Shown: piece after piece, positions 1-8,781 of the stretch
How positions within the stretch are numbered: the first letter of the stretch is position 1
How the letters are laid out: each line of letters begins with the position of its first letter
Source of the DNA: Sodalis sp. dw_96
Lineage (GTDB): Bacteria > Pseudomonadota > Gammaproteobacteria > Enterobacterales > Enterobacteriaceae
Assembly (NCBI RefSeq): GCF_018449575.1
Contig: NZ_JAAVUT010000027.1
Coordinates: forward strand, 1-64,000
Direction: 5' to 3'
DNA: 64,000 nucleotides
Made by a program: the position numbers and the translations under genes
Notes under the pieces: generated by a model
The model's input: only the letters and a program-made list of their open reading frames with translations
The model's database searches: none
What the model was told of the DNA's origin: nothing

Positions 1-18
1 GGGGCTTTTTTCTGTTTG

Positions 19-906
19 TCAGACTTCCTCACCGCCGATCACCTCACGGATACGCTTGGCGATATATTCCACATGGGTTTCCAAGGCAAAGTGGCCGGTA
101 TCCAGCAGTTCAACAACTGCATTCGGATTGTCTGATTTATAGGCTTGGGCGCCTGGCGGAATAAAGAAAGGATCCTGTTTTCCCCAGATCACCAGCGTCG
201 GCAGCTGTGCTTTACGGAAAAACGCCTGGAAAGCGGGATACAACTTCAGGTTATTAGCGTAGTCGAGGAACAGATCGAGCTGTATAGATGTATTGCCGGG
301 ACGGGATAGCAGGAAATTATCGAGAGAATAGGCCTCCGGGGCAATGCGGTCCAGTGCCTTATCCTGAACTCCGTGCACATATTGCCAACGAATGCCGTCA
401 AAGTTCAGCGCCGCATCCTGAACCAGCCGGCGATTCTCCGGGGTGGGATCCGCCCAGTAAGCCTGAATCGGTGCCCAGGCGTCCCCTAATCCCTCAAGGT
501 AGGCATTGCCATTCTGTGAAACAAGTCCGGTCACCCGTTCGGGATAAGTCAACGCCAGCCGCAAACCCGTCGGCGCGCCGTAATCGAATACGTACAGGGC
601 ATAGCTGGTGAGATCAAGGGCATCCACGAAATCGGTCAGGGTCTTCCCCAGCGCATCAAAGCTATAGACATAATTGCGTTCGGCGGGGACCTCGGTGAAA
701 CCGAAGCCCGGAAGATCGGGGGCAACGATATGGAATTTGTCCGCCAATAACGGAATCAGCTCACGAAACTGGTGGGACGAACTGGGAAAACCATGTAACA
801 ACAGGAGGGTCGGCGCATCGGCCTTACCTGCTTCGCGGTAAAAAACGCGAACACCATCGGCATCTACAAATTGATAATGAACGGGGAAATGGGTATTAGC
901 AGTCAT
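19..906 (-). CDS. alpha/beta hydrolase (haloalkane dehalogenase/epoxide hydrolase-like)
   Basis: A 295-residue alpha/beta-hydrolase-fold enzyme, expected in the cytoplasm. The oxyanion-hole motif HGFP is at residues 38-41. The nucleophile elbow reads VFDYGAP, placing an Asp nucleophile at about residue 108, the arrangement of haloalkane dehalogenases and epoxide hydrolases rather than Ser esterases. The catalytic His lies in DTGHF near residue 273. No signal peptide is visible. Full length for the family. It is divergent from the CGNR-type regulator at 991, which may control it. The true substrate cannot be read from sequence; family membership is secure, substrate is not. Confidence 0.85.
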   Translation of the reverse strand: MTANTHFPVHYQFVDADGVRVFYREAGKADAPTLLLLHGFPSSSHQFRELIPLLADKFHIVAPDLPGFGFTEVPAERNYVYSFDALGKTLTDFVDALDLTSYALYVFDYGAPTGLRLALTYPERVTGLVSQNGNAYLEGLGDAWAPIQAYWADPTPENRRLVQDAALNFDGIRWQYVHGVQDKALDRIAPEAYSLDNFLLSRPGNTSIQLDLFLDYANNLKLYPAFQAFFRKAQLPTLVIWGKQDPFFIPPGAQAYKSDNPNAVVELLDTGHFALETHVEYIAKRIREVIGGEEV

Positions 907-944
907 AGTGCACCTCTTATGTGTAACCTTTAAAGTGTGTTATT

Positions 945-986
945 ACTAGTTATGTGAAGTCAGTATGCCCGCATTATGTAACTAGT
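945..986. promoter_or_regulatory. inverted repeat between divergent genes, candidate operator
   Basis: ACTAGTTA at 945-952 and its complement TAACTAGT at 979-986 form an inverted repeat in the 84-bp space between the hydrolase gene and the CGNR regulator gene. It is well placed for a regulator acting on both promoters. The sequence is seen; its function is inference. Confidence 0.4.
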
Positions 987-990
987 CAAG

Positions 991-1632
991 ATGATTTTTA
1001 TTGGTTACAATGATGAAAGGTTCGTTTCTGAGATCAACATCACTATGCAAAAAGCCATGTCGAACGCTGTCCCGCGTTTTCTCGCCGATCATACGGCGCT
1101 GGATCTGCTCAATACGGTAGAGATAATTGACGGAAAACAATGTGACCTCTGGCAAACCAGTGATGACGTTAAACTTTGGTTGTCGAAAGCCGGTCTTTTG
1201 CTGCATACGGGAAAAATGGATATACAGGGCGACAGTCTGTTAAACGAGGCCAGAACCCTGCGCGAGACGGTACGGGAGCTGGTTGAAAGCAAAAAAAACG
1301 GGCAATCCTTACCCATCGGCAAATTAAATGATTATCTGGCGCAGTCGGGCAGCTATCCTGCACTTAAGGTGGGCGAGGAAGGGATATTAAGCATTGCGCG
1401 TATTTACCAACCTGAAACCGCTAAACAATTGCTCGGCCCGTTAGCGGAACAGGCGGCGGATTTACTGGCCTATGCCGATTTCTCTCTGGTGCGTGAATGT
1501 GAAAATCATGAATGTTGCCTCTGGTTTTATGACAAAACCAAGTCGCATCGTCGCCGTTGGTGCAGCATGGCGGTTTGTGGAAATCGGCATAAGGTGGCAA
1601 AATTCCGACAAAATCAGAAAGACGCCGACTAA
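991..1632 (+). CDS. CGNR zinc-finger / ABATE-domain transcriptional regulator
   Basis: A 213-residue protein with the two-part layout of the CGNR family. The N-terminal ABATE (stress-response) domain has the signature RFLADHTALDLLNTVE. The C-terminal zinc-binding segment has CENHECCLWF...RRRWCSMAVCGNR, with the four Cys of the finger and the name-giving CGNR. The family is thought to be DNA-binding and is often next to small-molecule catabolic enzymes. The neighbour here is a divergent alpha/beta hydrolase. Start is uncertain: no good ribosome site precedes 991, and ATG at 1045 is an alternative that leaves the domain intact. Confidence 0.8.
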   Translation: MIFIGYNDERFVSEINITMQKAMSNAVPRFLADHTALDLLNTVEIIDGKQCDLWQTSDDVKLWLSKAGLLLHTGKMDIQGDSLLNEARTLRETVRELVESKKNGQSLPIGKLNDYLAQSGSYPALKVGEEGILSIARIYQPETAKQLLGPLAEQAADLLAYADFSLVRECENHECCLWFYDKTKSHRRRWCSMAVCGNRHKVAKFRQNQKDAD

Positions 1633-1678
1633 ATGAAAATTATCCCGCCTAGCTGCTCCTAAAATAAAACGGGAATCA

Positions 1679-1718
1679 GGAGGCACAGCGGCAAAGCCTT
1701 GATGCTGTGCTCCGTTTT
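1679..1718 (+). terminator. stem-loop terminator after CGNR gene
   Basis: GGAGGCACAGC pairs with GCTGTGCTCC (one bulged G) around a 14-nt loop, followed by GTTTTC. It lies 47 bases after the stop of the CGNR gene and faces the end of the convergent amidohydrolase gene. Confidence 0.5.
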
Positions 1719-1731
1719 CACTAGTTTTGTT

Positions 1732-3021
1732 TCATGAGATATTTTCGGCGAGGCGATATAACACCTCCGCCAGAACCTGTGTTCCGGCATGCAGATCGCC
1801 AAGGGCGGCATTTTCCTTTTCATTGTGACTGATGCCTCCTTCGCAAGGGACAAAGATCATACCCGTGGGGCAGCATAAATGCAGATTAACGGCATCATGA
1901 CTGGCTCCAGAGGGTAATACCTTGCTCGGGTGCTTAAGACGATCGGCGGCGTTTTGGATCAAATCAGGTATGGTTTTCTTAAACTCAAAGGGTTTTCGCC
2001 ATCTCAGTTCTTTTGCATGAATGGCGCACCGGTCCGAGTGTTTGTCGGATAACTCAATGACTTTATTGCCCAATGTCGTTAATGACGATTGCGACGGGTG
2101 GCGTAAATCAATGTTAAAAACAACGTGACCCGGCACGACAGAGCTGCTGTTGGGATACACCTGGAAGGCGCCGACGGTGAAACGACACTCTTCCCCGGCA
2201 GAATCCATAACCGAATAAAGATCCTGTAAAAGCAATACCGCTGTCTTCATGGCATCATGCCTGGATGATGCCGGCGTGGTTCCGGCATGTGCCTCCATAC
2301 CGGTGATAGTGATCTGAAAATCCCTGCATCCCTGTATACCGCTGACGATTCCTATTGTCGCAGAGCTGTTCTCAAGTATCGGTCCCTGCTCAATATGGGC
2401 TTCGATGTAGGCGTGTACGGGGATCCCCAGCGGCCGATGCGGGACCTCGGACATTGTCCGGTGAAAGCACGCTACCGCCTGCTTGACGGAAATGTTTTCA
2501 CTGTCTGTGATGACTTGCCAATGGGGCAGGTCTTCAGGCTGTGCAAAACAGGCGGAACCCATGCATCCCGGAACAAAACGACAGCCCTCTTCATTAGCCC
2601 AGACCGTCAATTCAAGCGGACGGGAGGTGAACAATTCCAGGTCATCAAGGGTGCGAAATACCTCCAACCCGGCCAGAACCCCGTAAATACCGTCGAATTT
2701 CCCACCGGAGGGCTGGGTATCCAGGTGTGAGCCGGTCATTACCGGGTCCGAGGAGGGACTGGCGCCGTCACGGCGTATAAATAAGTTACCTATTGCATCC
2801 ACAAAAAAATGGTAGTGTGGAAGATTAAACCATTCCATTAGCGTGATGCGGACATTGTTGTCCGTTTCAGTCAAGGCGAGCCGACTTACGCCGCCGTTGG
2901 CGGTAGCGCCGTATTTAGCCATCTCCATAATGGAATTCCATAATCTACGGGGTTTGATTGCATGGGTGATAGCATCAACCCTCTCCTGCATATCCGCTAC
3001 TTTCATATCCGGCTGGCTCAT
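1732..3021 (-). CDS. M20-family amidohydrolase (allantoate amidohydrolase / N-carbamoyl-amino-acid hydrolase type)
   Basis: A 429-residue binuclear-metal amidase. The metal-site motifs of the AllC/HyuC branch of M20 are all present: GSHLDTQPSGG, ANEEGCRFVPGCMGS, IEAHIEQGP, GMEAHAGTTP and the C-terminal SGASHDAV and SHNEKE. The family removes carbamoyl or ureido groups from amino-acid-like substrates with release of ammonia and CO2, in the cytoplasm. Its start overlaps the stop of the Ldh_2 dehydrogenase gene (ATGA), so the two are translationally coupled. It is the last gene of the minus-strand catabolic set. A second M20 gene lies at 6112, so two C–N bonds may be cut in sequence (inference). 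Confidence 0.85.
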   Translation of the reverse strand: MSQPDMKVADMQERVDAITHAIKPRRLWNSIMEMAKYGATANGGVSRLALTETDNNVRITLMEWFNLPHYHFFVDAIGNLFIRRDGASPSSDPVMTGSHLDTQPSGGKFDGIYGVLAGLEVFRTLDDLELFTSRPLELTVWANEEGCRFVPGCMGSACFAQPEDLPHWQVITDSENISVKQAVACFHRTMSEVPHRPLGIPVHAYIEAHIEQGPILENSSATIGIVSGIQGCRDFQITITGMEAHAGTTPASSRHDAMKTAVLLLQDLYSVMDSAGEECRFTVGAFQVYPNSSSVVPGHVVFNIDLRHPSQSSLTTLGNKVIELSDKHSDRCAIHAKELRWRKPFEFKKTIPDLIQNAADRLKHPSKVLPSGASHDAVNLHLCCPTGMIFVPCEGGISHNEKENAALGDLHAGTQVLAEVLYRLAENIS

Positions 3022-4112
3022 GATTGTTCACCTTTCACTGAGGGAATGTCCACGCCCGCATCCGCGGCAAACCGGCAGATCCTGTTCCAGACCTCCGCCA
3101 GAATCGGTATTCCCTGCTTGAGATTGTCTTTACGGACCTTGGCCGAGCGTTCGCCCGGAATCATTATTTCATCAACGCCAGGCATCCTTCTGCCCGCTTT
3201 TATTTCCGCCAGATAGACATCCGCGCGGCTTCGCGCCTCAGCGGCATCACCAAAAGCCGCGGGGTCGATGGCGATAAACAGGTGGCACCTTTTACCCTGG
3301 GTCCCCTCTCGCGACCGGGCCACGATGTCCAGCCGGGAACCCAGCTCGCCGCCCGCCATTGCCCCGGAAAGCAGTGCGATACAGAGTCCCAGCCCGAATC
3401 CTTTATGGCCGGCCATGGGGGTCAGCGCGCCTTGCAGCGCCTGGTAAGGATTCACTGTCGGCGCGCCGTCGGCATCTATCGCGATACCGGGCGCAATATC
3501 TTCATCATGATAACCTGCAAGCCTGACATGCCCGATGGCCGAGGTGCTGGTAGCCGAGTCGAACACCATCGGAATCCCTCCGGTAGGGATTCCGATGGCC
3601 AACGGGTTAGTGCCCAGAACCGGGTCGATACCGCCGGTAGGGTGCACGCGCGGTGGCCAGGTATTGGTGAATACCAAACCGATCAGTCCGGCGCGGGCGA
3701 ACTGCTCGGCATAATATCCCAGCATAAAAAGATCCCCTGCGTCCTGGAGGGCCGCTGAGGCGGTGCCCATACGGCGGGCTTTCTGTATCAGATGTTCCGT
3801 GGCGAATACGCCGCCCACATATCCAGGGCATCCCGCGCCATCGATGAGCAGCGTTGCGCCCGTTTCTGAAATAATCCGCGGAGCGGCATCGCCTAATAAA
3901 ACGCCGTTATCCAGGTCACGCAGGATAGAATAAATATGATCGATACCCTGGATGGAATGCCCGCGTAAATCCGCCTCAATACACACATTCGCCATGATAT
4001 CGGCATTGTTTTCGCTGCAACCGTTGGCGACAAATATATCTTTGATGAACCGGGTGAGAACCGTCATATCAATGCGGTAATATCGCCTGGGCTGATTATT
4101 ATGCATGTCCAT
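3018..4112 (-). CDS. Ldh_2 family (malate/L-lactate/ureidoglycolate-type) NAD(P)-dependent dehydrogenase
   Basis: A 364-residue member of the Ldh_2 family, which includes AllD ureidoglycolate dehydrogenase, YiaK and DpkA. Typical segments are the N-terminal ADLRGHSIQGIDHI, the NTWPP/HPTGG loop, LGTNPLAIGIP with FDSATSTSA, and the C-terminal GHKGFGLGL. It oxidises or reduces a 2-hydroxy/2-keto (or imino) acid. Ribosome site AGGAG precedes the start. It overlaps the deacetylase-like gene upstream by 14 bases and the M20 gene downstream by 4, firmly inside an operon. The pairing of AllC-like and AllD-like genes is reminiscent of ureide breakdown, but the actual substrate is unknown. Confidence 0.85.
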   Translation of the reverse strand: MDMHNNQPRRYYRIDMTVLTRFIKDIFVANGCSENNADIMANVCIEADLRGHSIQGIDHIYSILRDLDNGVLLGDAAPRIISETGATLLIDGAGCPGYVGGVFATEHLIQKARRMGTASAALQDAGDLFMLGYYAEQFARAGLIGLVFTNTWPPRVHPTGGIDPVLGTNPLAIGIPTGGIPMVFDSATSTSAIGHVRLAGYHDEDIAPGIAIDADGAPTVNPYQALQGALTPMAGHKGFGLGLCIALLSGAMAGGELGSRLDIVARSREGTQGKRCHLFIAIDPAAFGDAAEARSRADVYLAEIKAGRRMPGVDEIMIPGERSAKVRKDNLKQGIPILAEVWNRICRFAADAGVDIPSVKGEQS

Positions 4113-4998
4113 GTTCTCCTGGATAGGGTTGCCTCGCTTCTTTCATGGCCTCGGTAATGGAAATGAATTGGCCGTCATGGTGAGAGATATAGGTGAGCAT
4201 TTTCTTTAGCTGCTGATTCAAATCTTGGTTTTCCACTGAGTAGGTATGGCAAAGGAAAGAAACCACCTGGGGCTGGCCAAGATCCGTGGCTCTTCGGACA
4301 AGACAGTCCCAGACCCGTTTTAAATGCTCCAGGGTACTGGTTTCATTTGCCAGGTAATTCACCGTGGGACGGCGCCGGTCTTCAGGTGTGATTCCGTCCC
4401 AGCCCAAGGGGATCATTAACAGCGCTTTCTGGCTGTAGCCGTCTCTGGCCGACAGGTTATCGTTCAAGGGAAAATAGGCGGTTGCCGGCGCGCCTTGCCA
4501 ATCAACGCCACGTTCCGGCCAGTTAAGTCCCGGCGCACAGCTCAGATCGGCGATGATGCCCTGTTTTGCCAAAAAATCCGCAAGCGCCGGGGCGTGTCCG
4601 TTTGACCCCCCGCGAAAGCAGCTGCAATCGATATTCCACTGTTTGAGTCTTTCCAGTGTCGTACTGATGACGTCAAATATTGTTTCCGGATGGTGGAAAA
4701 TACTCGGCTGCAAAGTTTCAGCAGAGGATAACCGATATAGATCATCCTCAATATGCAGGGCCAGGTTTTTGCCCGACGTTGCCCACTCTCGCCAGAACAG
4801 CATGTACTCGTCACTGATAAACCGCTGCCGGAATACCGGACTGCTGTGAATTGTCATCGTCGCTTTGCCATCACAATACTCATTCACCAAGGATTGCATT
4901 TTATGATATTTGCGAAAAACGACGGCATCGGGATCGGGATTAAGTACAGGATCCGGATCGCCGTCAATACTTAATACCACTTTGACTAAAGGATACAT
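4099..4998 (-). CDS. polysaccharide-deacetylase-like (CE4 fold) protein
   Basis: A 299-residue protein that looks like a diverged NodB/CE4-fold protein. It has an early SIDGDPDP strand, IHSSPVF, a central CFRGGSNGH that resembles the RxPxG region, and a late SFLCHTYSVE. The canonical TFDD and HxxxH motifs are not cleanly present, so metal binding and a deacetylase reaction are doubtful. PuuE-type allantoinases share this fold, which is notable beside AllC- and AllD-like genes. There is no signal peptide, so it is probably cytoplasmic. A strong GGGAGG ribosome site precedes the ATG. Function not assigned. Confidence 0.6.
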   Translation of the reverse strand: MYPLVKVVLSIDGDPDPVLNPDPDAVVFRKYHKMQSLVNEYCDGKATMTIHSSPVFRQRFISDEYMLFWREWATSGKNLALHIEDDLYRLSSAETLQPSIFHHPETIFDVISTTLERLKQWNIDCSCFRGGSNGHAPALADFLAKQGIIADLSCAPGLNWPERGVDWQGAPATAYFPLNDNLSARDGYSQKALLMIPLGWDGITPEDRRRPTVNYLANETSTLEHLKRVWDCLVRRATDLGQPQVVSFLCHTYSVENQDLNQQLKKMLTYISHHDGQFISITEAMKEARQPYPGEHGHA

Positions 4999-5088
4999 TT
5001 TCCCTCCCTACACTTTGAGCATTACTGCCCTATTTAACGGCCGGGCAGCTGATATTATTGAAAAGACACCTGCCGTTATTCGCCGGTA

Positions 5089-6096
5089 TTATTCCTTGAG
5101 CATGAGTTTATGGCCGATTTTTCGTCGCGACTGCCACACCTCATTATTCAAGAGATGCTGAGGTTCTATCTCTCTGAAAACCGATACTATTTGTTCGGCG
5201 CAGCAGATGGCGGTCTTTCGCAAGGCTTCCTGGGTTGAGCCGGCAAGGTGAGGCGTCAACAGGGTATTTTGCAGTGTGGACAGCCGTGAGCGGGGCAGCA
5301 GGGGTTCATGTTCAAACACATCCAAACCGGCGGCGGCAATCCAATTCTCTTGTAATGCCTGATATAAAGCATCTTCATCTATCAGGCCGCCACGGGAGGT
5401 GTTGATAAGCAACGCGGAAGATTTCATATTCCGTAGGGCCACGCTATCAATGGTGTGAAAAGTGTCTGGGCGCAGCGGCCGATGCAGGCTGATGACATCG
5501 GCATTTCCAAGCAGGTCGGTCAAACTGCCGGCCGGGATGGCACCCGCGGCAATGATATCGGCAATGACGGCATGGGGTGACCAGACCGAAACCCGCATCC
5601 CGAAGCCGCCTATGGCCATTTTGCAGACCTGGCGTCCGATATCGCCAAAGCCGATAATGCCCAGGAATTTGCCGTATAAAGAGTGGGTGATGCCGGTAAA
5701 CTTAAAATCCCACTCCCCTTTGCGCGCCGCCCTATCGGCGCAAAGCAGTTTATGGGACAAGGCCAGCATTAATAACAAAGTATGTTCAGCGACGGCCAGG
5801 GTATTACAGTTCGGTGTATAGACCACCGCTATGCCCTTTGTATGGGCATACCGGACATCAATTTTATCTGTGCCTGAGCCATGATTGGCTATGACCTCAA
5901 GATTATCCGCACAATCGATACTATTGCTTTTAATAGACCCTCTGGTAATCACCGCATTTGCCGATGAAAGGGCTTTCCCCAGTGCTTTATCATCGCAATC
6001 ATAGGCGAATCGCACATCAACACCCGCGGCGATTAATAGCGCTATGCCATCCTTATGGATGGGATGGGTGATTACACAAACGGGCTGTTTCATCAT
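5089..6096 (-). CDS. D-isomer-specific 2-hydroxyacid dehydrogenase
   Basis: A 335-residue NAD-dependent D-2-hydroxyacid dehydrogenase of the phosphoglycerate/hydroxypyruvate dehydrogenase group. The Rossmann motif GIIGFGDIGRQV is near residue 146. The catalytic Arg is in LLINTSRGGLID, and the Glu/His pair is in DVFEHEP and TPHLAGST. The N-terminal substrate domain carries NHGSGTDKID. It interconverts a D-2-hydroxyacid and a 2-keto acid in the cytoplasm. It lies 15 bases after the M20 gene at 6112. The two start Met codons at 6094-6096 and 6091-6093 are adjacent and equivalent. Confidence 0.88.
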   Translation of the reverse strand: MMKQPVCVITHPIHKDGIALLIAAGVDVRFAYDCDDKALGKALSSANAVITRGSIKSNSIDCADNLEVIANHGSGTDKIDVRYAHTKGIAVVYTPNCNTLAVAEHTLLLMLALSHKLLCADRAARKGEWDFKFTGITHSLYGKFLGIIGFGDIGRQVCKMAIGGFGMRVSVWSPHAVIADIIAAGAIPAGSLTDLLGNADVISLHRPLRPDTFHTIDSVALRNMKSSALLINTSRGGLIDEDALYQALQENWIAAAGLDVFEHEPLLPRSRLSTLQNTLLTPHLAGSTQEALRKTAICCAEQIVSVFREIEPQHLLNNEVWQSRRKIGHKLMLKE

Positions 6097-6111
6097 GTAT
6101 TCCAGTAATAA

Positions 6112-7371
6112 CTATTGATTGGATATTTGCCATAAAATATCGGACAGCACCCGGGCGCCGTTGCTGAAATCATCCATTTCCATTTGTTCATCCGGATTGT
6201 GACTGCCATTGGCGTTGGGAATAAAAATCATGGCGGTAGGAATACCCGTATACGCGAACATGGCGGCATCATGTCCCGCGCCGCTCGGCATAGCGTGAAA
6301 TTTCAAATCCCTGTTTTTCGCACATACCGTTAACCCGTGGCGTAATGCCGGGTCCATGCTTGCCGGCTGGCTGCGGATTTTTTCTCCCAGATTGAAATTT
6401 ACCCCATGTTTAGCGGATAGATCGGCCACGGCACGTTGAACGTAGTCATTCATCAGATCCAGGGTATCGACATCGCGGGATCGGATATCAATGCAAAAAA
6501 CAACTTTTCCCGCCACCTTGCTGAAATCCGACTGTTTTGAATCGGTATTGACCTGGCCGAAGGTTAGCGTCAATTCATGCCCATCCGCTTCCAAGACCTG
6601 CCATGTGTTTTGCAGTTCGTGGACCAGTTCGGCAAAAGCCACCACGGCATCATGGCGATGTGTCCTGGGCGTCGCGCCGGAATGAGCGTATTGACCGGTT
6701 ATGGTCGCGCTGCGGTATCTCAGGCTGCCGCAAATTCCGGTCACAATACCGATAGCCTGGCGGCTTTCGATTAAGACCGATCCCTGTTCTATATGCAGTT
6801 CGATAAAGGCGCAAACAGCGCCGATGGAAACGGCGGGGGCTCCGTTCACTAGCGTTTCAGGGAATCCCCCTTGCTCTTCCATATGCTTGCCCAGGGTCTT
6901 GCCGGTATCAAAACGCACCGCCTCCAGGGCATCGGCTGGCAATAGTCCTAATGCGGACTTACTGCCGATATAGGACACCGGGAACCACACGCTCTCTTCC
7001 GCGCGTATGCTGATAACGGTAACATCGCGTTTCGGCCGCCGGCCGCATTTTATCCAGGACGCCAACACCGACATGCCGGCGATAACCCCGGCTGCCCCGT
7101 CATAGTTACCGCCGCGGGGGACGGAATCCAGATGGGAACCCGTCAGAACGGCGGGCAGGCTTCGCTCCAGGCCTGGCAAGGTAAGATAAAGATTCAGCGC
7201 CGCGTCAATCCGAGCCTCGAGGCCAAGTTCCGTTCCACTCAGCCTGATAAGGTCATGGGCGCGCTGTTCCCCCGGCCCATAGGTGTCGCGCGTGACGCCA
7301 ATACCGTCATACCCGATGGCATAAAGTTCATTGAATAAAGCCTGTGCCAATTCCAAATCTGGTTCAATCAT
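6112..7371 (-). CDS. M20-family amidohydrolase (hydantoinase/carbamoylase type), second copy
   Basis: About 419 residues from the ATG at 7371, chosen because AGGGAA lies 9 bases upstream; an upstream extension in frame looks non-coding. Motifs: GSHLDSVPRGGNYDG, IELHIEQGSVL, GQYAHSGATP, PSGAGHDA and SHNPDEQ. The usual EEGxRF segment is replaced by AEESVWFPVSYIGS, so the second metal shell or substrate pocket differs from the canonical AllC/HyuC enzymes and from the copy at 1732. A TTGGTATACCAA operator lies about 100 bases upstream, so this gene may have its own regulated promoter inside the larger set. Confidence 0.85.
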   Translation of the reverse strand: MIEPDLELAQALFNELYAIGYDGIGVTRDTYGPGEQRAHDLIRLSGTELGLEARIDAALNLYLTLPGLERSLPAVLTGSHLDSVPRGGNYDGAAGVIAGMSVLASWIKCGRRPKRDVTVISIRAEESVWFPVSYIGSKSALGLLPADALEAVRFDTGKTLGKHMEEQGGFPETLVNGAPAVSIGAVCAFIELHIEQGSVLIESRQAIGIVTGICGSLRYRSATITGQYAHSGATPRTHRHDAVVAFAELVHELQNTWQVLEADGHELTLTFGQVNTDSKQSDFSKVAGKVVFCIDIRSRDVDTLDLMNDYVQRAVADLSAKHGVNFNLGEKIRSQPASMDPALRHGLTVCAKNRDLKFHAMPSGAGHDAAMFAYTGIPTAMIFIPNANGSHNPDEQMEMDDFSNGARVLSDILWQISNQ

Positions 7372-7467
7372 AGATAAACATTCCCTGAGCATGATAATGA
7401 TGCACAATAAGAAAAAAATAGGCTGAATTTCATTACGCCCTATATCCCTCCGATTTAATAAATACCG

Positions 7468-7479
7468 TTGGTATACCAA
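7468..7479. promoter_or_regulatory. TTGGTATACCAA operator upstream of the M20 hydrolase
   Basis: A perfect 12-bp palindrome with the TGGT/ACCA half-sites typical of FadR/VanR-type GntR regulators. The same core occurs at 11974-11983 and, as TGGTATTCCA, at 12551-12560 in front of the GntR gene. This one sits in the gap between the M24 gene and the M20 gene. Confidence 0.65.
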
Positions 7480-7562
7480 AGAGTGCTGATATTCCCCGTT
7501 ACCGGTAGGCTATACCATGAATAATCGTCAGGAATTCAGATGAAAAACCCTCTTCTCGTTTA

Positions 7563-8741
7563 TCAAATATTAATCAGGTCTTGAGAAATTTTACTTAACG
7601 ACCGGCATCCGCTGCGCGTAACAATGACCGTCTCGCTGCAGGCGACGGTAAATTGAGCATATTCCCGCAGGGTAATGGGTATATGAAAAGCCATGCCTTC
7701 AACCAGTTCCACGTCGTAACCTTTATTGAGATGTAGAATATTGCCTTCACCCCAGTCGGGAGCAAATGAAATACCCATGCTGTATCCGGTCCGTTTTCTG
7801 TAGGCATCCGTGGCGCCGCCTGCGTCAATCACCCGCTGCGCCGCATCATGGACATCAGAACAGAGGTTGCCGGGTTTCATGGCCGCCATGGCCGCTGCAA
7901 GGGCGGTCCGGGTGATATCATACCAATCGCGGGCTTTTTGCGGGACATCACCCACCATAATGGTCCGAAAAAGCGCGGCGTGATAACGGTGGTGGCAGCC
8001 GGCGGTTTCCAATACCACCACGTCGCCCTGTTGGATTACGCGGCGGCGCCAGGTGGTATGAGGAACACCGGAACGAGGGCCGGAGGTGACAAAGGGCTCC
8101 ATTCCCATATATTCCGAGCCGGCGGTAATGGTTGCGCCCATGATAGCGCCGGCAATGGCATTTTCATCAACGCCCGCCTTGGCGGCTTGTATTCCTGCCG
8201 CCATACCGGCGTCATTTTCCCGCGCGGCCTCCTCCAGCGCCAGAATTTCAAGGGGGCTTTTTACCCGGCGCAAAGATTCCGCATAACCGCTGCCATCCTG
8301 CATTTCCCCCAGGCGGGCGGAAAGCTCGGCGAAAATATTCACCGTAAGAAACCACGCGTTCCGATCGATGGCGATGCGTTTTCCTTTCCAGCCTTCCTGC
8401 TCAATTGCCGAGGCCAGTGCTTCAGCGGGAGAAAAACCGTCACCATAACCGTATAAATGGTTGAGATAAGTATTAAAGCGGGCGTTATAGGATTCCAGTT
8501 CCCGGAGCACCAGGAACGGCGTTCCCTGAACCGGGATTGCCAGGCACTGGAAGACATAATAGCCAGGGGTTTGCTGGCCGGAAAGATAGAAAATATTTTC
8601 AGCGCCGCTGGTGAGATATAAATCAATATTGTTATCTTTTAAAATGGCCTGGAGTTTCGCAATGCGGCTGTCGAATTCCTGCTGTGGAAAGGCCGAATCA
8701 CTGCCTTGGGGAATGCTGTCGATTAAGTTCTTGTCTATCAT
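7563..8741 (-). CDS. M24-family creatinase/ectoine-hydrolase-like hydrolase
   Basis: A 392-residue pita-bread-fold protein with the N-terminal creatinase domain (GAENIFYLSGQQTPGYY) and the C-terminal M24 domain. In metal-dependent M24 peptidases two Asp ligands sit in a D-G...Y-D-TRT block. Here the block reads ETAGCHHRYHAALFRT, so the Asp ligands are replaced. Creatinase and ectoine hydrolase share this metal-free pattern and cut amidine or cyclic C–N bonds with a catalytic His. The likely role is opening a small nitrogen compound brought in by the adjacent ABC importer, not peptide cleavage (inference from family). Confidence 0.8.
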   Translation of the reverse strand: MIDKNLIDSIPQGSDSAFPQQEFDSRIAKLQAILKDNNIDLYLTSGAENIFYLSGQQTPGYYVFQCLAIPVQGTPFLVLRELESYNARFNTYLNHLYGYGDGFSPAEALASAIEQEGWKGKRIAIDRNAWFLTVNIFAELSARLGEMQDGSGYAESLRRVKSPLEILALEEAARENDAGMAAGIQAAKAGVDENAIAGAIMGATITAGSEYMGMEPFVTSGPRSGVPHTTWRRRVIQQGDVVVLETAGCHHRYHAALFRTIMVGDVPQKARDWYDITRTALAAAMAAMKPGNLCSDVHDAAQRVIDAGGATDAYRKRTGYSMGISFAPDWGEGNILHLNKGYDVELVEGMAFHIPITLREYAQFTVACSETVIVTRSGCRSLSKISQDLINI

Positions 8742-8781
8742 TTCACATTTTCCTTAAGGGAGAAGACGTGCTGTTTTTGCC

